Positions 35,216 through 44,181 of a stretch of 55,126 bases of DNA are shown here, piece by piece. Position 1 is the first letter of the stretch. The number at the start of each line of letters is the position of its first letter. A model generated the notes under the pieces. The model was not told where the DNA came from. It made no database searches and saw only the letters and a list, made by a program, of their open reading frames with translations. A program made the position numbers and the translations under genes. The stretch spans positions 1-55,126 of the forward strand of contig CAZAQV010000036.1 in NCBI GenBank assembly GCA_964487255.1, given 5' to 3'. This DNA comes from CAZAQV01 sp964487255. Its GTDB lineage: Bacteria; Myxococcota_A; Polyangia; Polyangiales; CAZAQV01.

Positions 35216-37015
35216 GTGGGTAAGCGTCAGAAGAAAAGAGTCACCAAGAAGAACCTGAACAAACGTCGCATGCGTACCCGACGCACGTGGGTCATCGCTG
35301 CTATTTCTTCCCCAATGTACGTTCATAACGAGGAAGAAACCTTTCGTCCTATCGTGGTCGTTTGTCTCGAACGTCCGAGCGGCGTTGTCGTTGGCCACGA
35401 CATTTCACGTGAGGGCGACGAGGCACCTCTTCTCTCCGTACTCGAAAAGTCCATGCGTGAACCCATGGTTGGAATGCCTCGTCAGCCCGATCGTCTTGTC
35501 GTTCCGACAGAGGGGTTCGCAGAAGTACTACGGGGCCCCTTGATGGAAGCAAAAAAGATAGAGGTCGTCGTCGGTCCGACACCCGAAGCAGATAAGCTAC
35601 GACAGGAAATGCGGCGCGCCCGGGACGAGAGCACTCACGTTTTTGAGGACCAGGACAGCTACTTTTCCGAAGGAGCGGTAAGTGAGCGAAGCCTACGCGA
35701 GCTATTTACGTCGGCGGCTGCACTGTATCGGTACAAACCTTGGTGTCTTGTTCCAGACGAGCAGGTGCTTCGCATTGATATTCCCTCGCTCGACATTGAT
35801 GGTGGCGTAGTCCTATTTATGGGTGGGGCAGGGCAAAGCTTCGGCTATATGCTTTTTCCTTCTGCTGCCTCTCACCAGCGCTTCAATGCACTCGCCTCGG
35901 CTGGCCCGCAGATGTTGCTCCAGCATGACATCGGTCCGGGGATTTGTACTCTGAGTTACGAAGCGGCAAAAGAGTTGCCCAAGAAGATGCGCCGTGAGGC
36001 TATGCAGCGCGGTTGGCCTGTCGCAGGCCCAAACGCTTATCCGCAAGCACTCATTCTTGGTAGCGATATGACGCCCGTTCCGCTAAGAAGTGCTGATGTC
36101 GACAAGATCGCAACCGTTACCCAAGCGCTGGTAGTTTTCTTTCGTGAACTCCTTGAAGAGCGAATGACGTCCACCGGCGAACCCGTGCCACAAAATCTCC
36201 AAAGCGACCCTTCGCCACTTTTCGTCGACGAAGTCATCGAACCCGTGAAACTTGTGCTGGACGCTCAGGTGCCAACCATGGGTTCAGCCGGTGAACCGGT
36301 CGAAGCAGCAGTGTCCTTCCCTTACTTTTCTGACTCTGCGCCGATTCACGAACCTCCTCCTTCAGGACTCGTCCATATCGACGCTCGATGGGCCATGATC
36401 TTGAGCGCTTTTGCTGAAGATAACGTTGGTGAGGCAGCGTATGACTATCTCGACGCATTCGAAGAAGTCGACGGTTGGTCGTTGGATATGGCCGATGCGA
36501 TCCTCACACCTTGGCGTCTCTACAATTTTGACGTTGACGGGCGTCCAATCGTTTCACACGCACTCGAAACGCTTTCCCCGGTAGAACTTCATGGCAAACC
36601 GCTGATCGACAGTGACGCACGCGCTTTTTTGCTCGCACAACGGGATACCTACCCAAGTTTGTGGCGCGTCACATCAGTTGAGCCTGGCATATCCGTCAAT
36701 GTCAAAGATATGTGGACGGGTGAACGACGCACTGTTTCCGACTGCCAAAGTTCGCGAAATGCAAAGAAGGACGTTGTGGTGCTTGCCCGCGTGCTGCGCG
36801 TGGGCAAGGAGTGCGTTTTTTCGGGCCTTCACCCGCAACCGCTGTTTCTCAAACCAGCCAAAGTCGTACAAGAGATAGTTCGACAGCAGATGGGCTGGAC
36901 AGAAAAAGTCACAGCAAAGCAGCTGAACTCTACAGAAGCTTCAATGGCACACCTGGAGATGTGGATGACGGCGACCACGGCTGCTCACGGAATCCATGAC
37001 CAAGTAAAAACCTAA
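35216..37015 (+). CDS. Large protein of unknown function (DUF6930-like N-terminus)
   Basis: 599 residues with a very basic N-terminus (GKRQKKRVTKKNLNKRRMRT) and no signal or membrane segment. Residues 40-130 (FRPIVVVCLERPSGVVVGHD, then MPRQPDRLVVPTEGFAEVL) resemble the DUF6930-type domain of multi-domain bacterial proteins, from memory and at low confidence. A second block at 185-265 (KPWCLVPDEQVLRIDIPSLD, VVLFMGGAGQSFGYMLF) may be another such module. Third-codon positions are visibly richer in A/T than in the neighbours, suggesting transfer. It starts with GTG and ends one base before a convergent glycosyltransferase gene. Confidence 0.75.
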   Translation: MGKRQKKRVTKKNLNKRRMRTRRTWVIAAISSPMYVHNEEETFRPIVVVCLERPSGVVVGHDISREGDEAPLLSVLEKSMREPMVGMPRQPDRLVVPTEGFAEVLRGPLMEAKKIEVVVGPTPEADKLRQEMRRARDESTHVFEDQDSYFSEGAVSERSLRELFTSAAALYRYKPWCLVPDEQVLRIDIPSLDIDGGVVLFMGGAGQSFGYMLFPSAASHQRFNALASAGPQMLLQHDIGPGICTLSYEAAKELPKKMRREAMQRGWPVAGPNAYPQALILGSDMTPVPLRSADVDKIATVTQALVVFFRELLEERMTSTGEPVPQNLQSDPSPLFVDEVIEPVKLVLDAQVPTMGSAGEPVEAAVSFPYFSDSAPIHEPPPSGLVHIDARWAMILSAFAEDNVGEAAYDYLDAFEEVDGWSLDMADAILTPWRLYNFDVDGRPIVSHALETLSPVELHGKPLIDSDARAFLLAQRDTYPSLWRVTSVEPGISVNVKDMWTGERRTVSDCQSSRNAKKDVVVLARVLRVGKECVFSGLHPQPLFLKPAKVVQEIVRQQMGWTEKVTAKQLNSTEASMAHLEMWMTATTAAHGIHDQVKT

Positions 37016-37016
37016 G

Positions 37017-37925
37017 TTATTCGTCGCGTACCGATTCGTGGCGGTCGAGGACGGTCTTTTGCCCGAGGCGCCAGTCGGGGTTGCCGGTGCGCTTGCGTTC
37101 ACTGCCGTGGCGATGGCCCTTGAGATAGGCCCAGTGATAGACGGCGCGACGGGCAGGTACGCGCGGCATGTCCGCAAAGTCTCGATGTTGGAGACACGCA
37201 ACCCAATCTTTGAGCGTCGAAAGCGCCGTACGCGCTGCAACCTTGGGGAGGCTTTCGTGCTTGTCATAGATGAATGCATCGGCCTCGCCTTCGATGAAGC
37301 GGCGACCATAAAGCTGTTTGAGGGTGTAGTTATGCGAGTGCATCAGAAGCGCGTCGGAGACGTAAGCGATTTGCAGCCCGCTACGCTTCGCCCATTGGCC
37401 CCATTCGGTGTCTTCCGAACCCCAGGCGTCGGAATAAAAAGGGTGCTTCTTCCAGGCCGAGCGGCGCACAGCGGCAAAGGGCATCGAGAGCGTAATCCAA
37501 GGAGGCGTTCGCGGCGCGTCTGGAAATGAACTTGCGTAGTCGCGGCGTACCCAGGAGTCAGCTTCAGGCCGCGGCAGTTGCCTTGCCAGCGCCGCGGAGA
37601 CGCTGGGGTCGTCAAAGGCGGCCACGATTTTACCGAGCGTGTCGGGCGCGAGCGGAACCCCGTCCGAGTTTTGAAAGACGACGATCTCGGTATCAGACGC
37701 TTCCATGCCGCGGTTGAGAACGGGCCCCGGGAAGTACTCTTCGGGCTCGATTTCAATCAGCCGGTGCGGATAGTGGCTCAAGAGCTCCAGTGTGCGGTCG
37801 GTCGACCCTGAATCGATCACCAAGAGCTCGAAGTCTTTGTAGTCTTGCGAAAAAAGGGCCGCCAACGCTTGGCCAATCACCCAGTCGCTATTCTTGCTTC
37901 GCATCACAACCGTTACTTTCGCCAT
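37017..37925 (-). CDS. Family 2 glycosyltransferase
   Basis: 302 residues. A GT-A fold is indicated by VTVVMRSKNSDWVIGQAL, LLVIDSGSTDRTLELL and the VVFQNSDGVPL segment at the DxD-like position; EDTEWGQWAKRSGL carries the conserved ED motif of rhamnosyltransferase-like members. The acceptor and sugar are unknown. There are no membrane helices. The start at 37925 is ATG. Its upstream side abuts a perfect 28-bp inverted repeat. Confidence 0.88.
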   Translation of the reverse strand: MAKVTVVMRSKNSDWVIGQALAALFSQDYKDFELLVIDSGSTDRTLELLSHYPHRLIEIEPEEYFPGPVLNRGMEASDTEIVVFQNSDGVPLAPDTLGKIVAAFDDPSVSAALARQLPRPEADSWVRRDYASSFPDAPRTPPWITLSMPFAAVRRSAWKKHPFYSDAWGSEDTEWGQWAKRSGLQIAYVSDALLMHSHNYTLKQLYGRRFIEGEADAFIYDKHESLPKVAARTALSTLKDWVACLQHRDFADMPRVPARRAVYHWAYLKGHRHGSERKRTGNPDWRLGQKTVLDRHESVRDE

Positions 37926-37957
37926 TACGGAGACACTCCTTGGGTGATCAAGGGCAA

Positions 37958-38079
37958 GGGGACGGTCCTCATCATTTCATCATTTGACAGAAGCTTTAGC
38001 TGGTCATTCAAGAACCGATTCGCCCCTTGAGTGCAACCGGCGCCCGGCGCGAAATGATGAAATGATGAGGACCGTCCCC
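37958..38079. repeat. REP-like element: perfect 28-bp inverted repeat
   Basis: The arm at 37958-37985 (GGGGACGGTCCTCATCATTT plus CATCATTT) is the exact reverse complement of 38052-38079, with 66 bases between. Within each arm ATGATGAA is itself iterated. It fills the intergenic space between the glycosyltransferase start and the deacetylase-like stop and resembles RAYT-linked repeats of delta-type bacteria. Confidence 0.92.
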
Positions 38080-38085
38080 AAAACA

Positions 38086-38913
38086 TTAAGGGAGCCCTTG
38101 TTGTTGTTCGACGACCTCCATCATGTGCAGAAACTCCCAGCCCCGAAGGTGCTCCAAGATCGGACTGAGCGGTGAGAAGTTGTCGCACAGGTACATCGTG
38201 ATGGGATGCAAGATCATGTTGCTCACCACGCCAGCTTCGGCGTTACGGTCGAGGTCTTCGATGACCAAGCGAGCCCACTCGTCGGGGAAGTACGAACTCG
38301 ACCCCCAGTCGTCGGACCAGTCATAACGTCGTCTCCAGCGTTCGACCCACTCGGGCGTACGCTCCGCATGATAGATGTGCTCGTGGTCGGGAATGACGTT
38401 GAGCGGAAACTGGTAGAGGCCTCGCCTGTCCCAACGTGGGCCGGGACTGTCCTTTTGCGCCCCGTCGGAAACCACCTTGATGCCACACTTGGCGAGCACC
38501 GACTCGGTGAACGGACCGTGCATGTACATGTGGTTGCGCCAAGCCTCGATGCGCACGCCCGTGCGGTCTTCGATGATCTTGATGGTCCGCTTGGCGTCGC
38601 GCTCTTGCACGCTCGCCGGACCGTTGTACGAGCCGAAGAGCTTGTTGGAGATGCGGTGCAGTAGCTCCGGTTGAAAGCACGACCAGTTGTGCCCGCCGAG
38701 CTCGACGAGCGGATGAAGCGCCACGGGACGCAGGTCGTCCCACTCTTCGACGAACGAAAGCCCCGAAATGAAGAACGTCGCCTTCGCGTCGAGCGGCTCG
38801 AGCAGCTCCATGAAACGCTGCGCGGTCTGGATTTCCGAAATGTCCGCGTGCGCCTGGTTTCCCGTCTTGAGGCTGGCGTGGTGGATGTCGCCTGTGATGC
38901 ACACCTGAGGCAC
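38086..38913 (-). CDS. Polysaccharide-deacetylase-like (NodB-type) protein
   Basis: 275 residues. The order of motifs follows the NodB barrel: VCITGDIHHASL (first metal Asp), KATFFISGLSF, VELGGHNWSCF (His of motif 2), EAWRNHMYMHGPF, and a late HPITMYLCD. Motif 2 lacks the usual second His (HNWSC rather than HTxSH), so metal binding or activity may differ; I recall a sub-family starting with C-TGD-HH that shares this. Start is GTG at 38913. It has no signal peptide, so it would be cytosolic. It may share an operon with the downstream GT2, but the repeat element intervenes. Confidence 0.7.
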   Translation of the reverse strand: MPQVCITGDIHHASLKTGNQAHADISEIQTAQRFMELLEPLDAKATFFISGLSFVEEWDDLRPVALHPLVELGGHNWSCFQPELLHRISNKLFGSYNGPASVQERDAKRTIKIIEDRTGVRIEAWRNHMYMHGPFTESVLAKCGIKVVSDGAQKDSPGPRWDRRGLYQFPLNVIPDHEHIYHAERTPEWVERWRRRYDWSDDWGSSSYFPDEWARLVIEDLDRNAEAGVVSNMILHPITMYLCDNFSPLSPILEHLRGWEFLHMMEVVEQQQGLP

Positions 38914-39150
38914 GCCCGGAGCCTACCACCATCCGGCTTCACGAGGGCAGTATCGACAGGATCTTGCAGCTAGCGCTCGCGGACTGAGTAGCTCGTAGTG
39001 TGAACTGTCCAACGCACGGGCACGGGCACGGGCACGGTCTCGGACGAGGACTCCGACCTTCGTAGGTGTCGGATTGACCTGTCTAGAGCATGCGGCTAGG
39101 TTTCGGCCTTCTTTCGCCGCGAACCCGTAATGCAAACCGGAGCTTTTTTC
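38914..39150. other. Intergenic region with hexanucleotide tandem repeat
   Basis: Four exact tandem copies of GCACGG occupy 39014-39037. The region lies between divergent genes and must hold the promoter of the plus-strand lipoprotein, but no clear boxes are seen. Confidence 0.5.
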
Positions 39151-40065
39151 ATGACATATCCTTTCCTTCGACCTTCTCGTTCCTGGCGCCTGTCTGGTGT
39201 CTGCGCATCACTACTCTGTTCAGTCACGCTCTCACTCGTGGCCTGCGGTGATGACGATGGCAGACCTGGCACAGAGCCTGATGGCAACGTCACCGACGCG
39301 AGCGGAGATGGCAGCGTCACCGACGCGGGCGGAGATGGTGGCGGAGATGGTGGCGGCTGCACGGTGTCGTCGGCATCTAGCTGTGAGTCATTGCCCGCGA
39401 TCACCCAAATGCCCACCATTGATGGCAATATGGATTGTGGTCTGACGCTTGTGGACGTGGACCCCCAGGGGTGGATGCGTGACGGTGAAGTGCCGGGCGA
39501 CATTTCAGCTCAGTATGCACTCGCCTGGCATCCGCAAGGGCTATATGTGTTCGTGCGCGTTGAAGATCCTACGCAGACACCCCCGCCCAGCAACTTGCCC
39601 GATTGGTGTGGCGATGCCGTCGAGATCTTTGTCGACGATGATGGCGAGTTTTCGAATAGTCCTGTGTATGACGATCCTGGAACGCGTCAGTTTGTCGTTT
39701 CTCGTCCAGCGACCGCGGACGCAAGTTCACGCCGGGGTTCTGTCTTCCGAGATCAGATTCCGCAGGGCAGCTGGACCAACGGACAGTTCGAAGCGTTCCC
39801 GACTTCCACCGGCTATGATGTGGAGGCATTCATCACAGCCGACGACTTGGAGATGGCGAACTGGACGCTCCAGGCCGCTGAGCAACTCGGCTTCAACCTA
39901 GGCGTGAACTTCGCGTTTGGCACACAATCGGGCGATGCGTGCGACGATGATTTGCTCGGTCAATTTTATCTCCGGCTCGGCACAGAGACGGATGGAACGT
40001 GCGTGCAGTACCCATCATGCGATGTGCGCTCGTTCTGCACCCCCACGCTGGCTGCTGCGCAATGA
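39151..40065 (+). CDS. Lipoprotein with CBM9-like domain
   Basis: 304 residues. The lipoprotein signal ends in LSLVACGDDD. A Gly/Asp-rich linker with DGSVTDAGGDGG repeats follows, then a domain at about 80-270. This domain begins PTIDGNMDCGL and contains YALAWHPQGLYVFVRVED, WCGDAVEIFVDDDGEF and YDVEAFITADDLEM, the layout of family 9 carbohydrate-binding-like modules. The ATG at 39151 follows GGAG by eight bases. Surface binding of glycans is possible. It is convergent with a GH5-like gene that has no signal peptide. Confidence 0.85.
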   Translation: MTYPFLRPSRSWRLSGVCASLLCSVTLSLVACGDDDGRPGTEPDGNVTDASGDGSVTDAGGDGGGDGGGCTVSSASSCESLPAITQMPTIDGNMDCGLTLVDVDPQGWMRDGEVPGDISAQYALAWHPQGLYVFVRVEDPTQTPPPSNLPDWCGDAVEIFVDDDGEFSNSPVYDDPGTRQFVVSRPATADASSRRGSVFRDQIPQGSWTNGQFEAFPTSTGYDVEAFITADDLEMANWTLQAAEQLGFNLGVNFAFGTQSGDACDDDLLGQFYLRLGTETDGTCVQYPSCDVRSFCTPTLAAAQ

Positions 40066-40087
40066 GCTAAGCACTCCAAAGAGCACC

Positions 40088-40107
40088 CACGTCTGCGCTT
40101 AGACGTG
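40088..40107. terminator. Putative bidirectional terminator hairpin
   Basis: CACGTCT-GCGCTT-AGACGTG (7-bp perfect stem) lies between convergent stops and includes the TAA of the minus-strand gene. No T-run follows on either strand. Confidence 0.4.
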
Positions 40108-41187
40108 CGAGGGCGATGGGCCTTGAGCGCGGCAGCGCAAGACCTCCCAGGTCAGCGGGTGGGACGCCTTGCTGACCAGAAGCCCGTCGTAGTCCTCTCG
40201 TCCCCGCTCGCCGATCATCCAAGGCAGCGTCCCGACCCCTTGTCGCGCAGCTTCCTCCAGCAGTCCTTGCATGACCGCGGCGCGTTCGCTGTCGTCGGTC
40301 TTGTCGGGCAGCTTCCAACCGAGCTCTTCGACCAAGAGCGGGGTAACGTAGGCCCGGCATAGCCTTGCACGGTCAGCGATCACTTCGGCCCCGACGGCGA
40401 TTGCGCGTTCAATGCGCTCGTCGCGATCTTGGATACGCCAGAGTTTAGGCTCGGTGTAGTACGGGTAAAGATGAAGCGTCGCGATGTCGATTTGCCCGTC
40501 CTTGAGCAGCGCCTCGAGATCTTCGCCGTGTTTGCCACGATGCCCCGAGCCACCCCACGCAATCGGTTGCTCAATCCCTGCGTCGCGGAGCGCACCACAC
40601 ATCGCGCTCGCCCACGTGACGAGCGTCTTGCTGCGCGCAAACCACCGGCTCTGACGCGCTTCGTTGCATAGCTCCCAGGCAAAGATTGTCGGGTCGTCTC
40701 GATAGTAAACACCGCTGGTTTGGTTCTTGCGCCCCGCCATCGCTGCAATGTGACTGCGTTGAAGCTCAATCACCGCCGGGTTCGACCAAAAAGCGTCCTT
40801 GTCCTCGCCTTGCCCGGCCATGCGCACGACAGCCTCGGCGCCTCCGTAGTTGTTCCAATTGTTCGCCAAGGTCAGAATCAGGCGCACACCAGCCCCACGA
40901 GCCGCATCGACAACTCGATCGAGCGCGACAAAGCCCGGTTCGTGCGGCGTGCCATCGTCATTTCGAAGCCGTCCCGGGTGCTGACCGCCGTCGAGATACG
41001 CGTTGATGCGCAGAAGCGGACGCCCGAGTTCGCAGGCCTGGGCAAACACCTCCCTCACCGCGTCGAGGCGCCCCCTCCCCGCGAGGTCGAGTAACGCGTA
41101 ACAGCCGATGCCTTGTGGCACGTAGTCCTCGCCGCTCTCGTCAAAAAACGCGGCTGCTCGGATGGAAGTATGCTGTCTAAGTCGCAT
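40099..41187 (-). CDS. GH5-like glycoside hydrolase (mannanase/cellulase type)
   Basis: 362 residues with a (beta/alpha)8 layout: RINAYLDGGQHPGRL, ILTLANNWNNYGG, then IFAWELCNEARQSR with the acid/base Glu and TPLLVEELGWKLP with the probable nucleophile Glu. WHLYPYYTE-like spacing (TLHLYPYYTEPKLW) sits between. This matches family 5 beta-mannanase-like enzymes. The ATG at 41187 follows GGAGAGAACGG, and the longer in-frame start is not needed. No signal peptide is visible, so the substrate would be intracellular or the protein is exported another way. Confidence 0.85.
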   Translation of the reverse strand: MRLRQHTSIRAAAFFDESGEDYVPQGIGCYALLDLAGRGRLDAVREVFAQACELGRPLLRINAYLDGGQHPGRLRNDDGTPHEPGFVALDRVVDAARGAGVRLILTLANNWNNYGGAEAVVRMAGQGEDKDAFWSNPAVIELQRSHIAAMAGRKNQTSGVYYRDDPTIFAWELCNEARQSRWFARSKTLVTWASAMCGALRDAGIEQPIAWGGSGHRGKHGEDLEALLKDGQIDIATLHLYPYYTEPKLWRIQDRDERIERAIAVGAEVIADRARLCRAYVTPLLVEELGWKLPDKTDDSERAAVMQGLLEEAARQGVGTLPWMIGERGREDYDGLLVSKASHPLTWEVLRCRAQGPSPSHV

Positions 41188-41368
41188 CCGTTCTCTCCAC
41201 ACCCAGCGTAGCAAGCCTATGGAGGCCCGGTGACGATCGGAAAAAATGACCAATTTTCACCTTCGTGAACCCTCACGGCACGAGCCAAGTCTCCCGTAAA
41301 ACGTCAAAAGTGCTCTTGATGTGTTGTGAAAATTGTCCGGATGAACGCGAGCGGATACCGTAGGGCGC

Positions 41369-42004
41369 ATGAAGGGTTTGGTCGCGATCTTTAAGATCTT
41401 TCTGTTCTTTGCCATGGTCTTTGGCGCGATCGTCGGCGTGCTTTGGTACGCGTTTTGGATTCGCGCGGTGATGCCACACAACGGCATGGCGCCCACGCTC
41501 TTCGAGGGCGACGAGATTCTGATCTGGAAAGGCACCGAGAACATCCGACGTGGTGAAATCGTGGTCTGCGAGCACCCGAATTTTCCCGGCACCATGGTGG
41601 TCAGCCGTGTCATCGCAATGGAGGGCGACACGCTTGACCAAGACCGCCACAGCATCCGACTCAATGGCAAGTCCATCACGAGCCGCTCCGACATCAAGGG
41701 CAGGGTCATGTTCTCACCGAACGGCGATCAACCGCGTGAGCACGTATGGGCAGAACGCGACTTTTTCGGGCGCCAACACATGTTCTTTCGCAGCGACGTC
41801 AAGACGCCCGACGTCCAGCAAGAGAAAATCAAGCCCGGTTTTATTTACGTGATGAATGACAACATGCCCGACTACCAAACGGACAGTCGCAAGTTCGGGC
41901 TTGTCTCGACGGACGCCTGTCTGGGCGAAGTTTTCATGCGCTTTCGACGCGGCAACACACCGCCCGAAGACATCCCCTACGGCGACCTCGACATCCTCGA
42001 GTGA
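41369..42004 (+). CDS. Signal peptidase I-like protein lacking catalytic residues
   Basis: 211 residues with one N-terminal membrane helix (residues 5-30) and the S26 layout: box B at 35-47 reads MPHNGMAPTLFEGD, then GEIVVCEHP, VVSRVIAMEGDTLD, and a late FIYVMNDNMPDYQTDSRKFGLV equivalent to box E. In active enzymes a Ser precedes the Met of box B and a Lys sits in the VKRV segment. Here these are Gly39 and Ser79, so it should be inactive as a Ser/Lys peptidase. It may be a non-enzymatic homologue or a membrane-anchored binding protein. The gene is not interrupted, so it appears maintained. Confidence 0.85.
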   Translation: MKGLVAIFKIFLFFAMVFGAIVGVLWYAFWIRAVMPHNGMAPTLFEGDEILIWKGTENIRRGEIVVCEHPNFPGTMVVSRVIAMEGDTLDQDRHSIRLNGKSITSRSDIKGRVMFSPNGDQPREHVWAERDFFGRQHMFFRSDVKTPDVQQEKIKPGFIYVMNDNMPDYQTDSRKFGLVSTDACLGEVFMRFRRGNTPPEDIPYGDLDILE

Positions 42005-42035
42005 CCCGTCAGGTTTCTCACTTCGCGAAGCCAAA

Positions 42036-42070
42036 GCAACGTGATTTGCTACGAGCGAATCGATCGTTGC
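42036..42070. repeat. Dispersed two-part hairpin, copy between convergent genes
   Basis: GCAACG-(T)-GATTTGC-TACGA-GCGAATC-GAT-CGTTGC, with one G-U pair. This is the same architecture as the 24-kb array, read on the opposite strand, with different bases in the outer stem. It lies just past the stop of the signal-peptidase-like gene. Confidence 0.75.
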
Positions 42071-42148
42071 GACGCGCAGCTGGTCGGGGCTCTGCTATGG
42101 GCTCTTCCGCTAAAGCGTCATCGCGTGGGTGAATCGCCGAAGGCGAGA

Positions 42149-42167
42149 GGGTCTGGGTGCCAGACCC
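42149..42167. repeat. Palindrome GGGTCTGG-GTG-CCAGACCC
   Basis: A perfect 8-bp stem with a 3-base loop, ending four bases before the nadE stop codon on the minus strand. It could act as a terminator hairpin, though no T-run follows, or be a REP-like element. Confidence 0.7.
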
Positions 42168-42170
42168 TAA

Positions 42171-44132
42171 TTAAACAAGCTCGGCGAGTTCTTGTGCGAA
42201 CCCACCGGATAGAATCGGGAAGCGACACCACGTTTTGGGGTCGAGGTTCTTGTCGTCGACGTGAAAGCAGGGCGCGTAACGCTCGCGCTTCCACTGGTTG
42301 CGCGACCAGAGCCTAAAGAAGCGTTCGACCCACGCCCGCAGTTGCTCTGGCGAGGCCTCGGGGTACTGCGCTTCGAGCCACTCGAGGCATTCCACCGGGG
42401 GGCGCTTTTCGCCGATCGCGAGTCGCTCAATGGCGTCAAGCACCGGGTAAGGCATCAGGTCGGCCTCGTCGGTTTGCCCTTCGCTGGCGGGCCGAAGCTC
42501 CGCGGTCGGCTGCTGGGCGTTGACGAGTGACAGTTCGGGCACGGGGCCGTAGCCGGCCGGGCCTTCGACCTGCATCCACGTGAGCCACCTGCGCAAAAAG
42601 GCCTTGTCGATACCCGCGATGGGCGAAATGCCGCCACAGGTATCGCCGTCCATCGTGGCGTAGCCGACGGCCGCTTCAGAGCGGTTGCTCGTCGCGAGCA
42701 AGAGCGCACGCTTGAGATTGGCCACCATCCAGACCCCGGGCCCACGCACACGCGCTTGGATATTTTGGCGCGCCAAGTCGTGCTCTTGCCACGACAGCGT
42801 AATGCCGAGCGCATCGGCCACCATCGTCTCGTACGCCTCGACCATGGGCTGCACGTCGAAGCGATAAAACACCGCACCCAGCGCTTTGGCCACCGCTTCG
42901 GCCGCACGGTAGGTGACGTCTCCGCTATTTTCGGTCGCTTGATAGACACAAGTCAGAAGTCGCCCCACCCACGCGGCGTCGTCCGCACCGGACGGCGCAT
43001 CGTCGATCCACGCGCGAAGAACCGCGTCGCCCTGCTCGCGAAGGGCGCGTCGGACCGCCAGCGCAACCAGGACGCTCACCGCCGCGGAATCTGCACCACC
43101 GCTAATGCTCACCACGTAACCCTGGGAGCGACTCTTTCGAGCGTAGTCGAAGAGCGCCAGTGAAACCGCGCGCGAGAACTCCTCTTCTTTGTGGTGGGCA
43201 GACGTCTCCCAACCCGGCATCACACTGACAGCCGCAGCGGGTCGACAGGACTTGAGCGCAAAGGCAACATCAACGCAGGCGGCGCCGTCAGGGTGCTCGT
43301 CCGCGTCGTAACTCGCACTCGCGGCTTGCGAACGCCTCGAACCGTGCACGTCAACCACGGCCGAGGCGAGCGACACCTCGCCGAATACCAGCCGTTCGGA
43401 CTCGGCGAGCATGGTTCCATCTTGAGCAATGAGGCAGCCGCCGTCGTAGATGATACGGCCCGCCTCGTTGCCCAGCAGGTTGGCGTAGACGTAGGTCACG
43501 AACATCGAGCGAGAACCTTCGAGCACGATACGCCTGCGCACGGCTTGTTTGCCAAACGCGAAGTGGCTTGCGCTTGGGTTGAGCACGATGTCGAGCGAAC
43601 GACCGAACGCAGCTGCACGCCGTGAGGCCACCCAAGCGTCTTCGCAGATCTCGAAACCAACGCGCACACCACCGACGTCGAAGAAGAGATCCCCGAAGGG
43701 ATAGTGCTTTTCGCCAACCTCGAGATCAATGCGTTTGCCCACGGGCCAGGGCTTGAACCAACGTGGCTCGTAGTGGAGCCCGTCGCCGGCGAGGTGCGCC
43801 TTGGCGACCAGCCCGCGCACTTCGCCGTCCACCAAGAACGCGGCCGCATTGTAGAGACCACCACGATGGAGCACCGGCAACCCGACGCAAAGCGCCAACC
43901 CGCGCGTATGCGCAGCGAGTTCGAGCAGCACAGAGAACGCGCGCTCGGCCACGCCCATGCCCAAAAAGGCGTCTTCGCAGCCGTAGCCTGTGATGCACAG
44001 CTCGGGCAGGCACAGAAGCGCAGCGCCCTGCTCGCGCGCGCTTTTTATCGCCTCCTCGATGCGGCGTTGGTTGCCCTGCCAGTCCATGGGCGTCTGGTTC
44101 AGGGCGGCCGAGGCTATGCGTAAGGTCAGCAT
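42171..44132 (-). CDS. nadE: Glutamine-hydrolysing NAD+ synthetase
   Basis: 653 residues, the two-domain form. The N-terminal nitrilase domain has the Glu44-Lys111-Cys163 triad (CLPELCITGYG, VAKAHLAGD, GFEICEDAW). The C-terminal synthetase has the ATP pyrophosphatase loop VSISGGADSAAVS at about 335 and ATSNRSEAAVGYATMDGDTCGG. It amidates nicotinic acid adenine dinucleotide with glutamine nitrogen. The ATG at 44132 is clear. It is divergent from an RlmI-like gene, leaving about 50 bases. Confidence 0.96.
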   Translation of the reverse strand: MLTLRIASAALNQTPMDWQGNQRRIEEAIKSAREQGAALLCLPELCITGYGCEDAFLGMGVAERAFSVLLELAAHTRGLALCVGLPVLHRGGLYNAAAFLVDGEVRGLVAKAHLAGDGLHYEPRWFKPWPVGKRIDLEVGEKHYPFGDLFFDVGGVRVGFEICEDAWVASRRAAAFGRSLDIVLNPSASHFAFGKQAVRRRIVLEGSRSMFVTYVYANLLGNEAGRIIYDGGCLIAQDGTMLAESERLVFGEVSLASAVVDVHGSRRSQAASASYDADEHPDGAACVDVAFALKSCRPAAAVSVMPGWETSAHHKEEEFSRAVSLALFDYARKSRSQGYVVSISGGADSAAVSVLVALAVRRALREQGDAVLRAWIDDAPSGADDAAWVGRLLTCVYQATENSGDVTYRAAEAVAKALGAVFYRFDVQPMVEAYETMVADALGITLSWQEHDLARQNIQARVRGPGVWMVANLKRALLLATSNRSEAAVGYATMDGDTCGGISPIAGIDKAFLRRWLTWMQVEGPAGYGPVPELSLVNAQQPTAELRPASEGQTDEADLMPYPVLDAIERLAIGEKRPPVECLEWLEAQYPEASPEQLRAWVERFFRLWSRNQWKRERYAPCFHVDDKNLDPKTWCRFPILSGGFAQELAELV

Positions 44133-44181
44133 GACGCGTGCAAAGCGAACCTACCCTCAAACACAGCGACATGCTACGGCC

